DNA of 64,000 nucleotides from Platycnemis pennipes. Taxonomy: Eukaryota > Arthropoda > Insecta > Odonata > Platycnemididae. The position numbers were made by a program, and so were the translations under genes. The notes beneath the pieces are model-generated. The model made no database searches. It was given only the letters and a program-made list of their open reading frames with translations, and was not told the origin of the DNA. Positions within the stretch are counted from its first letter, which is position 1. Each line of letters opens with the position of its first letter. The stretch is from the NCBI GenBank assembly GCA_933228895.1, contig OW121855.1, forward strand, positions 42,918,698-42,982,697, given 5' to 3'. Of this stretch, positions 36,945 through 46,700 are shown one piece after another.

Positions 36945-37175
36945 ATCCACACCTTTCACAATTTTCTGATATTCCGTCTTAATTCCTCATTTCCTTCCCA
37001 GCATTCCGCCATGCTCCATGCATCTCATCCGAGGTCTACCTTCCTACTCTTCCCACTTCTTTTTCCCTTCGATTTGTCTTCATGACGCCATCATATCTCA
37101 GAATATGTTCGACGAGGTTAAGCTGAATAATGGGTCTGAAATATATGATCTCTTTAAGAGGATTACCAATGGAAA
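36945..37175 (-). mobile_element. LINE family L3, decayed coding fragment
   Basis: The minus strand carries a broken frame in which LVEHILRYDGVMKT is followed by GRPRM-like sequence. It aligns with the equivalent part of the fragment at 20.4 kb (LIGHILRH-like, then MKT). The terminal RRLADRRIEW segment is not found. Similarity is spread over about 200 bases with frameshifts, so the limits are approximate. Confidence 0.5.
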
Positions 37176-38612
37176 ACATCTTAAAAATGCAAAATTAGTG
37201 CGTCATCCAATAACAGCATTGGTAAATCGGGGAAGACCAAGATGGCGGACAGGCCACGCCCACGTTACACATTCAAGCATTGGCCAGCATAGGAAGCACC
37301 ATCTCCATATACCTCAATGGTCTGAAAACTATCGTTAAGTAATTCATGGTAAATGGGCAAGGTAGTTCCTCTCTGCCTGGTAAAACTTCGAGTTTCACTC
37401 CTGAGGATTTCAATCGTTTCCTATCTCTCGTTTTCTCTCTTACACATTTCCTCGTGGTGTGACCAATGTGTTAGCGTTGGACGTACATGAAACTGAACTC
37501 GTAACAGACCAATAATTCTCCTGACCGAATATGTTCATGTTAAATTGAAATTATTCATTCAGCACCGTAGTTTTTTTTAATATATCGTGGTCGGCACCCG
37601 AAATAAATTAAACGGGTATTAGCATTTTTGACATAATAACAATGAGAATTTGCAGATTGCCCTCCACCCATGGGCGCGAAAAACTCGTAATCGTCCACGC
37701 CTCCCCATCTTGATTTCCCTGATCCGCCCGTTCCAGCTGCGATTTCCATTTGCGAATTGAATTTGGGAAATTCGATCGCTCCGGACAGATGGGCGTACAT
37801 CCACCTTTCGAGCGAGAACTCGGTTTCACCCTCGCAAGCATTGGCATTCAAAAGTCCTCGGGGCTCGGTATTTTCCCACCAAATATCCTCCATCTCTCGT
37901 TCCAGAGCAGTTCGAACGAAAGGTAAGCGTTAATATTTGGGCAAGAAGGGCAAGAGTCACAGCTCCATGAGGCTTGCGACACCGCAAGGTCCATAAAAAC
38001 AAAACATCTCCGAGTTGCAATGACGATTCAAAATCGCTTGTCGTGTGTAAAGTGAAGGGAACTTCGATCGGAGGAAGGAGTTGGACCCTTCCGAGTTCCT
38101 ATCGCAGGTCTATCGCTTCGAGCATCGTAAACTCGACTCGCGTAGCATTTTCGATTGCTGTGCATCAATATCATTTTAATTCAACAGACCAAGATTAACA
38201 TAATACAAGCGTTCCTTTCTGTACATGGGGCCAAAGATATTTAATATATAGCCCGCGAAATTTAAAAAAGTTAAAACCTCAAAAAAATGTTAAAACTCAC
38301 CAAAGACTGACTTTTTTCTCAAGAAAATATTGAACATCTATTTTGATGATAATTTCATTGGAAATTTACTTACGTGAAAGATACTGCTTTTATTGTAATG
38401 GCATGCATTTCTTGTAATTTGCTGGTGGCTCAGTTATGGTCTTATGGCCTTCGAAACTACATAAAGCTCCCGCTCTGTGTTTGTTACCAGTTTGTACCAT
38501 TATGTGGGAGTAGGTAAATAAAATATTATTATATAATTATTATTAATACAGTATATATAGAGATGTAAGTTCGTATATATTGAAATGGAAAAATATGTAT
38601 GAATAGTTTGTC
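37176..38612. other. Non-coding stretch, nothing recognised
   Basis: Four overlapping minus-strand frames (37555-38020, up to 112 codons) and one plus-strand frame fall in a moderately GC-rich patch at 37640-38160. None has a recognisable motif, and an exon cannot be excluded or supported. Confidence 0.35.
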
Positions 38613-38945
38613 ATTAGGGTTGAGGTTGGTGTGGTGAAAATGCTTGCTTCCCTCTATGAAGTTCCGAGTTCGAATCCCCGCAGTGGCTAAGATTTTTAAT
38701 TCGCATACCGGTCTCTACTTGAGTGCCCTATGAGAAAAAATTCAGTTCAGTACTCCTTCCGTCGAATGCTCCGATAAACCGTGAACCTCGAGTGGCTTTT
38801 CGTGTCGAGTAGACTAATGCTGATGCCGGGTTTCTCTCCACCCTTCCTCCGTTTCCTGAAAAGTCTTACTTGCGCTCAAATCATTTGCCTAACCTAAATG
38901 GCGCAAATGACCTTAGCTGTCGGTCGCCTCCTCCAAAGAACTACA
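38613..38945 (+). mobile_element. tRNA-headed SINE, family S, copy 4 (best preserved)
   Basis: The head has GGTTGGTGTGGTGAAAATGC (A-box region) and a canonical B box GAGTTCGAATCCCC (38667-38680) followed by GCAGTGGCTAAG. The body contains GCATACCGGTCTCTACTTGA, TTCAGTACTCCTTCCGTCGA, GATAAACCGTGAACC, GATGCCGGGTTTCTCTCCAC and AAATGGCGCAAATGACCTTA, and ends near CGCCTCCTCCAAAGAACTAC. It is about 330 bp long, the usual range for a tRNA-derived SINE. The other copies can be aligned to it block by block. Confidence 0.85.
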
Positions 38946-39545
38946 ACTACTGCCAGTTTGTCAAGGTCCTTGTAGCTAAGTGCCTGGGGCAGTAATAGTG
39001 TCTCTGTCAGATTGGGCACGTTGGATTTTTTACCAAATAATGTCAGATGGATGAACCAACTCCCCTTAGTCAAATCCGTCTAAAGTTTTGACTACCTGCA
39101 CGATCCGTTTTAATACGCATTTCTATTTCATCACTGTATGCAGTTCGTTCAGAATTATCCAAATGCTAGAGACTTAATTTTGTTATGCCAGTTGCACATG
39201 AAAATATTCAAGTTATAGTCCATAATTCCGCAAAGTAGTGCCTCTCAGTTTTCTAAGGTTGGTAAAATATGCATTTAACTATGTAATAGTTTTTTAATGT
39301 GTTGAAGTGAAAAATTGATGGTTGATGATTATCAAATTGCATTTATGAAGATTATGTTCATGAATCCTATGGTTAAATACTAGCACCAATTGGTTTTTAT
39401 TAGTATTCACGGTATAGCATATTAATTTAATGGCGACTATGATAGTATACCTATGTGTGAAAGTGAGGCACTAAAAGAGGGAAACGGGTGTGAAAGCAAA
39501 AAGATGGTTACTGAAATCGGAGTCAAGAGGAAACTATATTAGATT
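38946..39545. other. Non-coding stretch, nothing recognised
   Basis: AT-rich, no open frame or repeat of note. Confidence 0.45.
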
Positions 39546-39765
39546 CATCACCATCAGTCAACAATCCTGAGATTAGTTTTACGCGACTCTCCACTATATT
39601 CTTTTATCAGCTAACCTCTTCGTATTGATATAATTCTTCTCTTAAACATCCTTTACAACCTGTTCCACATGTCTCACCAGAGGCCTGCCTTTGCCATTAT
39701 TTTCGTTCATTTGTCCCTCGTATTTTAGATTAAAACCTGTAAAAAATATCTTTCCTTTCCATTAC
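39546..39765 (-). mobile_element. LINE family L3, 3'-end fragment
   Basis: On the minus strand the sequence ends in a decayed RLADKRI-x-WR segment, then CAGGATTGTTGACTGATGG and a degenerate GATG tail (plus CATCACCATCAG at 39546). It matches the 20.2-kb fragment over about 200 bases, including the block AAGAGAAGAATTAT (minus strand). Stops and frameshifts are frequent. Confidence 0.6.
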
Positions 39766-41944
39766 GTTGATTCTCTCATAATTCCGATATTTTTTGGTGA
39801 CATTGCATTCTCACTCGTCGTTTCCCACATTCTATTGCTCACTAAAATGCACAAAGTCTAAATACCGTGTTAGCCGAATGAGTACAGGGTTTTGAGAGCC
39901 AAGTGTAAAGAATATAGGAATAGGACTCATCACACTGAGTATGATCAACAATAATATTTGGGTGATTTCCGGATGCCAGATCCTTGCGGTAAGCCTTAAG
40001 ATTTCACAGAGCACGAAAAATCCCTTCCTACTCCAATTGGCGAATTCCACAATTTATTGAACCGAGTAATATTTCTCCTACCTGGTGTACAAAAGTCTAC
40101 CATCGAGTTGAAGTCTACGGTTTATTTTCGTTATATTAGCTAATGGCCATTCATAGATAGGGCCATATTGACAGTTTACGTTGATAGGTTACGTTTGGCT
40201 TTACGTTATTTGATTGATTTAAGTTTAATGTTCTTCAACTGCTGATGTTGTATCGCGCCAATTAGCTTAATCTTACGATAAATTCAAGAATAGCTACTGA
40301 ATGGATGTCCGAGGCGGGATCCGAATCCGCGATCTTTGAGTTACTAATTCAAGCTAATGCATGACAATTCGCACATGAGCGAATACAGGCGTACATATGT
40401 TGAAATATTGCAAGTAGGCATATCGTTGTTTTATTACCCTACGGTTCGAAGTCTACCCAAATGAGGTATGCTATTCTCTTCTCACAAGTGAGGATCCATC
40501 TGTTCATGGATGTATTCATTTGAAATTTTTTTATTATTTTAATGTGTGACCATATTCATCCACAGGCGCGGAGGAAAGCTTATTTCATGCATAGATGTAA
40601 ATATAATGTTTAGGCGTTCAATTTTCATTGCGCGCACCTCCTCATATTGCAAAATCGTGAGTAAAAATATAAGGATGGGGGAGCTAATCTAAAGGTCAGC
40701 GAGGTCACCCACCTGCAGGACTTTTGGAAACTTCGGGACTTCGTCATGCAGTGTGTAGGGCTCTTTCTCATGTCATAGTATTGTCCAGAATAATTAGATG
40801 GGAATTGGTCTAGAACCATTATGAGAACTAACAGCTATTGCGTCGAGGATATAATGTTGCCATGTTCGGAATACCTACTTATTATACAAGAGACCTTGGC
40901 TCTAGTACCGTGATTATTAAATTCTGTATTTTTATTCCTGTGGCCCTTCAGTTTCTGTCTGTAAACCTCGAAGAGTAGAGTGTCCGTCACTTCAAGTGAT
41001 GCATTTTTGCTATAGAAAGTTGGCTGCTTTCAAAGCCGATATAAATTCTTTCTTTTTTCCCTTCCCGCAATTCAATAGTTCTTTTTTTCCAAATGTATCT
41101 TTCCTTCAAGGCTAAAGAGCTTGTGACTCCCTTCCGAGCCTGGAGAGCATCCAGTCTTCACCTGTTTGTTTTTGAGCGTGAAAACCGGAATTGGAATACT
41201 AGCATAAAATATTGATACTTCCGAAAAGGAACTGTAGCAGTTTTCAATCTCACAGGAATTCATGTGAACGAAAAAATCGGCAAACCGGTTTTAGTTAAAC
41301 TGGTCCGAACAGCAGTCGTTAATCTTTCTTGGCTTAAACTGGTTCATCTCTTTGCTCAGTAATCTCCTGCCGTATGAATTCAGTATTCTCGCAATTATTC
41401 GCTTTTTGCGTCCCCTCGAAACATTAACATGGTTACAAAAGGCTCTTTGTGAATCACAGATATGATTCTTTTGCTATCAATCTGAAGCAGTTGCACACTG
41501 GTGACAAATACAAGTCAAATTATCCATCGATATAATCCGCTTCCAACATACATATCGTGTAACTCATCCACTCCTCCCATGTATAATCAACTCAACTTGG
41601 TGAATGGTTTATGTTTTCCTTCTACCACCAGAGCTTCTACTCTGTGATTACTATACTGATGGAAACGGTTATCATCTACTTATCTTCTATTTGCGTTTTT
41701 CTTTTTTCATTATTAATACCTCTTTTGTGGACTATTAAAATAATGTAATTTTTGTCACTCTTCTGTCGTTCTACTCGGTCCAACACAACCATTTAGTCGG
41801 GCACTGATCTTAGTGTATGACTCTTAGGCCGTCAGATGCAAGTGTTCCTCGTCCATCTCAAACATCACGTTCTTTCACTGCCATGTAACAACGTCATATA
41901 CGTACGTGCATTAAGTCGTAACTCTCGATAAGAACAACGTCTCA
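39766..41944. other. Non-coding stretch with one weak tRNA-like trace
   Basis: Frames are 72 codons or fewer. Around 40310-40390 the minus strand has GGATTCGGATCCCG, a B-box-like word, with tRNA-like spacing to an upstream TTAGCTTGAATTAG. This may be a SINE head. Nothing else is recognised. Confidence 0.4.
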
Positions 41945-42200
41945 GTGATTAGACAAAGCTTTTATGGAATTACCTCGGTGGTTGCGGAGCGACGCCCGTT
42001 CGAATTTAAAGCTTGTTCAATTTGAATCATATCATCGTTGCCGAATGATGCAGTAGGTACGGAATGAAATAAAAGCTTGAATGCATAATAGTTTATTTCC
42101 ACCCTCACTTTTTTCCCGTATATTATATCTCTACTCCGCTACCCACCTATTCCAATGGTGCGAATGACCTCATCTGTCTGTCGTCTACCTCTAATAAATA
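41945..42200 (+). mobile_element. Probable degenerate SINE (tRNA-like head and family S-like tail)
   Basis: CTCGGTGGTTGCGGAGCG and CGTTCGAATTT (about 41972-42008) have A-box and B-box character. At 42150-42190 the segment CAATGGTGCGAATGACCTCA followed by TGTCTGTCGTCTACCTC resembles the tail of copy 4 (AAATGGCGCAAATGACCTTA, then GTCGGTCGCCTCC). The middle is not clearly alignable. It could be a recombinant or a heavily diverged copy. Confidence 0.5.
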
Positions 42201-42373
42201 AATACGATAGCGCAGGATCCAATAATGTTGTGGATATGTTCTATGCGGTGGATAGGGAACTGCCCATCTTGAGAATCCTCCTATGAATCCCAGAAAAGGA
42301 AGAGATTTTTCTGAGGTATGCCGTAGACTAGTGGAGTGTTACAGATTTTTTTATGTATTCAAGCTGCTTAGGC

Positions 42374-42575
42374 TATCTACATCTACGTAATTCCCTGCGA
42401 GCCACCGTGAAGATGTGTGACATGCAGTGAATATCACCAAACATGCATTATTTACCTGCAATTAAGAGCTGCCAAGACCTACTAGATGCGCTTACCATGC
42501 AGCTAAGCATGCAACTAAAGGCTACTATGCAATGCTTATCAGGCAACTAACCATGCAACTAACAATAAGAGGTAT
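42374..42575 (-). mobile_element. CR1/L2-like LINE, 3'-end stub
   Basis: The plus strand reads CTATCTACATCTACGTAATT (hexamer tail), then CCCTGCGAGCCACC and a decayed GTGTGACATGCAG (terminal stem-loop). It continues with GAATATCACCAAACATGCA, the shared 3' UTR. No coding sequence remains. A short tandem motif, ATGCA(A/G)CTAA, recurs several times between 42500 and 42565. Confidence 0.75.
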
Positions 42576-42579
42576 ATCG

Positions 42580-42692
42580 CTCCGTGTAACCTAAACTTAA
42601 ATCTAAGGCAAAAGAAGTGGAATTCGAACCTGGTAACTTTCGGTAACTAAGTATGAACCTTAGTGAGCTGGCTATCACGGTCACCCTTCTAT
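42580..42692 (-). mobile_element. tRNA-like SINE head (second type)
   Basis: On the minus strand, GTGACCGTGATAGCCAGC (A-box region) precedes AGGTTCGAATTCC, a near-canonical B box, at tRNA-like spacing. The AGGTTCGAATTCCACTTC segment resembles the fragment at 5.97 kb (TGGTTCGAATTTCAACTTC) more than family S. The arms do not form a full cloverleaf, so it is not a tRNA gene. Confidence 0.55.
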
Positions 42693-42694
42693 AG

Positions 42695-42935
42695 AGTTTT
42701 GAGAAAAACACTTCGACTCAGTACTTTGTTCAGCGAATGTGACAAACTGTGAATCCACTTGCGGCTTTTGTAAAGATTAAGTCACTGCCAACGTCGGTTT
42801 ACAGTCTACTCTTTCGTTGTTCTGTTGTCTACTCTGTATGCAATTACCTTCCAACCCTTCATGGTTCAAATGACCATTGTTTCCAATCGTCTCCACCCAA
42901 TACGTGCTATTACCACTGCAATAATTTAGCAATCA
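42695..42935 (+). mobile_element. SINE family S, copy 5 (body without head)
   Basis: The plus strand matches the body of copy 4: CTATAGAGTTTTGAGAAAAA, CGACTCAGTACTTTGTTCAG, ACAAACTGTGAATCC, TTGCGGCTTTT and a TGGTTCAAATGACCATTG block. It begins exactly where the opposite-strand tRNA-like head ends. This suggests either an inverted or rearranged head or two abutting insertions. Confidence 0.65.
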
Positions 42936-43707
42936 ATCGCCTGATCTAGTTATAAAGGTATTGATAGATTTTTAAGTGTGGAATATGACGGGATTGATCC
43001 TGGATAGGCCGTTATATAGTTCCGAGGTGCATTGTGTTTTGTTCGTGCGTGCATGGGTCCGTGCTAGTAATGCATGCGTCTAATTTACGACGTGAGAGCC
43101 AACGATTTCACAGCGAGGCGGCGAAACATTTAAATTCAATCGCCTATCTCTCCCCTCGACTCGGTAGACTTTCACTTCGTGGGGCATGAATAAAAAGGGA
43201 GGAAATAAGTGCGTATGCGCTTGCTTGTATTCATATACGCATAGATATTTTCTTGAAAAAAGAATAGTCTTCAAGCCGATATTTTTCCCCTTTTTATCGT
43301 ATGTTTTTATTGCGTCACGAAAAAACATTCAAGAGGCTGTCCGCTTCATCTTCACTCACTGGTTTGAGGGCCGTGGAAGGGTCCCAAATGGAAAGAGGAG
43401 AAATTAAGCAAGAGTGTTACGAAACGGCGGTATAATTCCATTGACAGGCTTGTGCACTTATGTCCATGCAATTGAAATTCTGATCAGAGAAGAAAATAAA
43501 AGATGCCGCTACTAGTTGGGAAATGTTTGGTTAATTTATTGCCTGTTTAAAATGCAGTAAAATCAATGTGATCATTGTCGAATATTCCTTTGTAATTACC
43601 CAGTAAACTGTGGTTACTGACAAAGCCATGCGTATCATAACGTTGATTTATTACAAAAAATGTGCATCTCCTTTAATACTTCTCTCAGAACGCTGGTTAG
43701 TAATGCA
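42936..43707. other. Non-coding stretch, nothing recognised
   Basis: Frames of 82 and 73 codons overlap on opposite strands at 43080-43407 with no recognisable motif. Confidence 0.4.
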
Positions 43708-45520
43708 GATCTACATCTACACGATACCCTGCAAGCCACCGCGAGGTTGTGTGGCAGGGGGTGAAGATCACCAAGCATGCACTATCAACATGCAAACAAG
43801 CAACTATAGGATCTCAGGCAACTAGATTGTTAGTATCTATAGTATTTAAGGGATTAATACATGCATCATGCACTACAGACTACTCTAAAATATTTCCCCT
43901 ACCTATCCCTTTGCTATGCTGCCTATTCTGTTCTCTTATAGTACGGGGGAAAACTGCCATTTTGAATCTATCAGTACGACAATCTATCACTCTAATCCTA
44001 TTTATCTGATCGAATCTAGCATAATACGCTGGTGTTTTTAATATGTGCCTAACATCTCCAGTAAAGCTCTCCGATTGAAATTTCTCTATTAGATTTAATC
44101 TGTACTTAAACCTACGCTCTGATAATGATTCCCACCCTAATTCTTGTATTAATTCTGAAACACTACGCAACCTATCGTAACACCTTTTAGCGAACCTAGC
44201 TGCTCTACGCTGCACACTGTCTAGTTCTCTGATCAAACCTAATTCATTAGGATCCCATACACTGGCTGCATACTCGAATTGGGGCCTAACTAGTGAAAAG
44301 TAACATCGCTCTGTTGTCTTCTCATCACATTACCCAAGTACTCTTTTTATAAATCCTAGCTTTCTCATCCCTCGGCCGCATATTTCCCTTATGCGTCTTC
44401 CCCACGATAAATCTTTAGTGATTGTTACACCCAAATACCTTATGGTTTCAACGCTTTCGATCTTCGTGTTATTAATTTTATGGTATCGCTCTATTGAATT
44501 ATTCCTCCTCCAAAAATTGATAGCTACACACTTTTTAAGGTTAATTTCTAACTGCCATTTGTCGCACCAGTCTTGAATTGCATCTAAATCCTTGCTAAAC
44601 GATTTCCTGTCTTCTTCTTTTGATACACCCCTATACACTACAGCGTCGCCTGCAAAAAGTCTAAGCCTACTACTAACTACGGTACCCAAATCGTTTATGT
44701 ATAAAATTAATATAAGCGGACCTACTAAGCTACCCTGGCGAACTCCCGATGTGACTTTGATTGTGTCCGACATGAAACCATCTATGACAACCCTCTGCTC
44801 TCGCCCACTTAAGAATACTTTTACCCAACACACAAGGTCATTATTTATACCAAAACTCTCTTATTTCAAGATTAATTTATCATGAGGAACTTTATCGGAT
44901 GCCTTTTTAAAATATAAAAATATCGCATCAACTTCAGTACTGTTTTCGCCGTGGACTAAAATATCGTGTACGAATAAAGCTAATTGTGTCTCGCAAGATC
45001 TACCTTTCCGGAACCCATGTTGGCTGTTTATGAGCAATCCCTGACTATGCAAATGCCCCATGATTGAACTGACTACAATGTGCTCAAATATCTTACAAGA
45101 GATTGACGTGAGTGAAATGGGTCTGTAGTTACTAGGTTCTTCCCAATCATCGCTTTTAAAAATAGGTGTAATGTTAGCTACTTTCCAATCCTTGGGTACT
45201 GTGTGGTTCTTTAGTGTTTTATTGAATATTATTTCTAGATAGGGGGCTATTTTAGAAGCTAATGTTTTATATACTGTACAAGGAATTGGATCGGGGCCTG
45301 GTACTTTGTTTTTACTAATGTTTTTTAACTACTGCTCTATTCCGTGACATGAAATTTTCATTTCGGGCATTTGCTCACTGAATATGTTCGGCGGTGGTTC
45401 CACTGCGTTGTGTGACGTTGCGTTGAATACACTTTGGAAGGTGTTTAAAGAATTGACTTTTTCGTAACAGCTGGTGGCTCTAATTCCTTTATCGTTTTTA
45501 ATTGTGTGCACTATGGACGT
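43708..45520 (-). pseudogene. CR1/L2-like LINE copy A, reverse transcriptase with in-frame stops
   Basis: Read on the minus strand, one continuous frame runs from about 45510 to 43880 with no frameshift. It contains reverse-transcriptase motifs in order: KVPGPDPIP, NYRPISLTS, QHGFRKGRSCETQLALF, FKKASDK, SGVRQGS, then RRAARF and CRTDRFKM. It is closely similar to copy B. In-frame stops at 45329-45331, 44861-44863 and 44330-44332 break it, and the YxDD-type catalytic box, FADD in copy B, reads FAGD here, removing one catalytic aspartate. The 3' end has the family stem-loop (about 43727-43758) and hexamer tail (about 43709-43722). Its 5' part continues beyond an inserted second LINE, at 46631-46700. 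It is inactive. Confidence 0.92.
45478..45518. repeat. Left copy of about 40-bp duplication flanking LINE C
   Basis: CTCTAATTCCTTTATCGTTT and the next 10 bases are identical at 45478-45507 and 46631-46660. They continue as GCACTATGGAC here and ACTGTGGAC at the right. The two copies bracket LINE C, as a target-site duplication would. Confidence 0.8.
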
Positions 45521-46630
45521 ATATGAATGAATGAATGAATATTTATTAATTGTCCCAGGGCTGTGCCCCTTAAGGACAAAAGACAATGTACATAGTTATA
45601 CGAGCAACAAAAATATAATAAATCAGACAATCCATACAATATACAAGCTGTGATAAATTGAATATAAATTAAAACAATTGGCATGTAAAAAAGACAAATG
45701 CGACATCGTTAGGACATCGTATAACAAATTACATATACAAACATTTCTTGAATTTCAGAATAGGAATATGACATTTAGTGATCAAAGAGTAACATTTCGT
45801 AATATTTCAACTTAAAGCTAGCAACGGAAGAACAGTTTTTTATGCTTTTGGGCAAGGTATTCCAGAGATGACACGCAGTAGCTATAAATTAATTTTGGAA
45901 CTTCGTTGAGCGATGACCAGGAAAATATAGAAACTCAGGATCACATGTGGTACACATCTCTCTAGTGGAAGGTTTGGCAGCAAACATGTCCAAATGATAT
46001 TTAGGATATTTTTCTTTGAACAGGGAGTACAAGAAGCACCCGTGGAAGTATTTCCTTCGGGTCTTAACATTGAGCCATCGAAGTTCATTGTAATAGGGGG
46101 TCAAGTGGACATCTCTGCGAAGATTAAAAATAAACCTGATGCATGAATTTAGAGCCCGGTGTAGTGTGGTGTTATCTTCTTCATTCAGGTCATTGTAAAC
46201 AAGACAACAGTAATCAATAGTGGTGAAAACTAACGATGAAATAAGCATTTTCCTAGTGTGTTGAGGAAGATATTTTGAATGCACTTTGAGCTGGGGTAAG
46301 ATTGTGTTGATTTTGCGAGAAATATTGTTAACATGATTGTTCCAAGACAGACTTGAGCTCATGGTGATACCTAGATTTCGAACAGAGTTTGAATAGGGAA
46401 TAAGGGTGCCGTCGACATAGATTTGAGATACATTTTCATAGGGCAAGCGATTTGTCATCTTAGGACTACCAATAATTATTGCTTTGGCCTTACTTGAGCT
46501 TAGAACAAAGTTGTTTTGCTGGGACCATGCAGAAATAACTTTAATATCGTCGTTCATTTTTTTGATTGAGTCGTCAATTTCGTTGGGGAAACAATGATGA
46601 TATATTTGCAGGTATATAGCATGACTGTGA
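45521..46630 (-). pseudogene. Second LINE family (C), 5'-truncated RT C-terminus
   Basis: The minus-strand frame begins with residues that resemble the sequence just after an RT catalytic box (LQIYHH, then NEIDDSIKKMNDDI). It continues from ATG at 46557 for 222 codons to TAA at 45889-45891. Downstream of that stop the same frame goes on with ATACHLWNTLPKSI and ends at TAA 45775-45777, so the internal stop is a single nonsense change. Motifs such as RNLGITMSSSLSW, FTTIDYCCLVYND and RFIFNLRRD mark a jockey-superfamily LINE C-terminus distinct from copies A and B. The 3' end has a GCACAGCCCTGGGACAATTA motif and a (CATT)n tail. The truncation point lies immediately after the expected catalytic motif, so no active polymerase remains. 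Confidence 0.88.
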
Positions 46631-46700
46631 CTCTAATTCCTTTATCGTTTTTAATTGTGTACTGTGGACCCAGATATAATTCTTTATACCTTGCTTAAGT
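46631..46700 (-). pseudogene. 5' continuation of LINE copy A beyond insertion C
   Basis: This segment begins with the second copy of the duplication (46631-46669). On the minus strand it reads in the copy A frame (YKELYLGPQYTIKNDKGIR) with one stop upstream. It shows that copy A was split by LINE C. The boundary with plus-strand copy B falls somewhere between about 46675 and 46720 and cannot be set exactly. Confidence 0.7.

Noticed and set aside
38613..38690. Functional tRNA gene
   Set aside because: The canonical B box belongs to a SINE head. No cloverleaf forms, and the SINE body follows directly.
42480..42570. CRISPR-like or satellite array of ATGCAACTAA units
   Set aside because: Only a few degenerate, irregularly spaced units inside a LINE 3' UTR, with no spacer pattern.
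45329..45586. 85-codon minus-strand frame as a distinct gene
   Set aside because: It is a chimaera of the tail of LINE C and the copy A reverse-transcriptase frame across the insertion junction.
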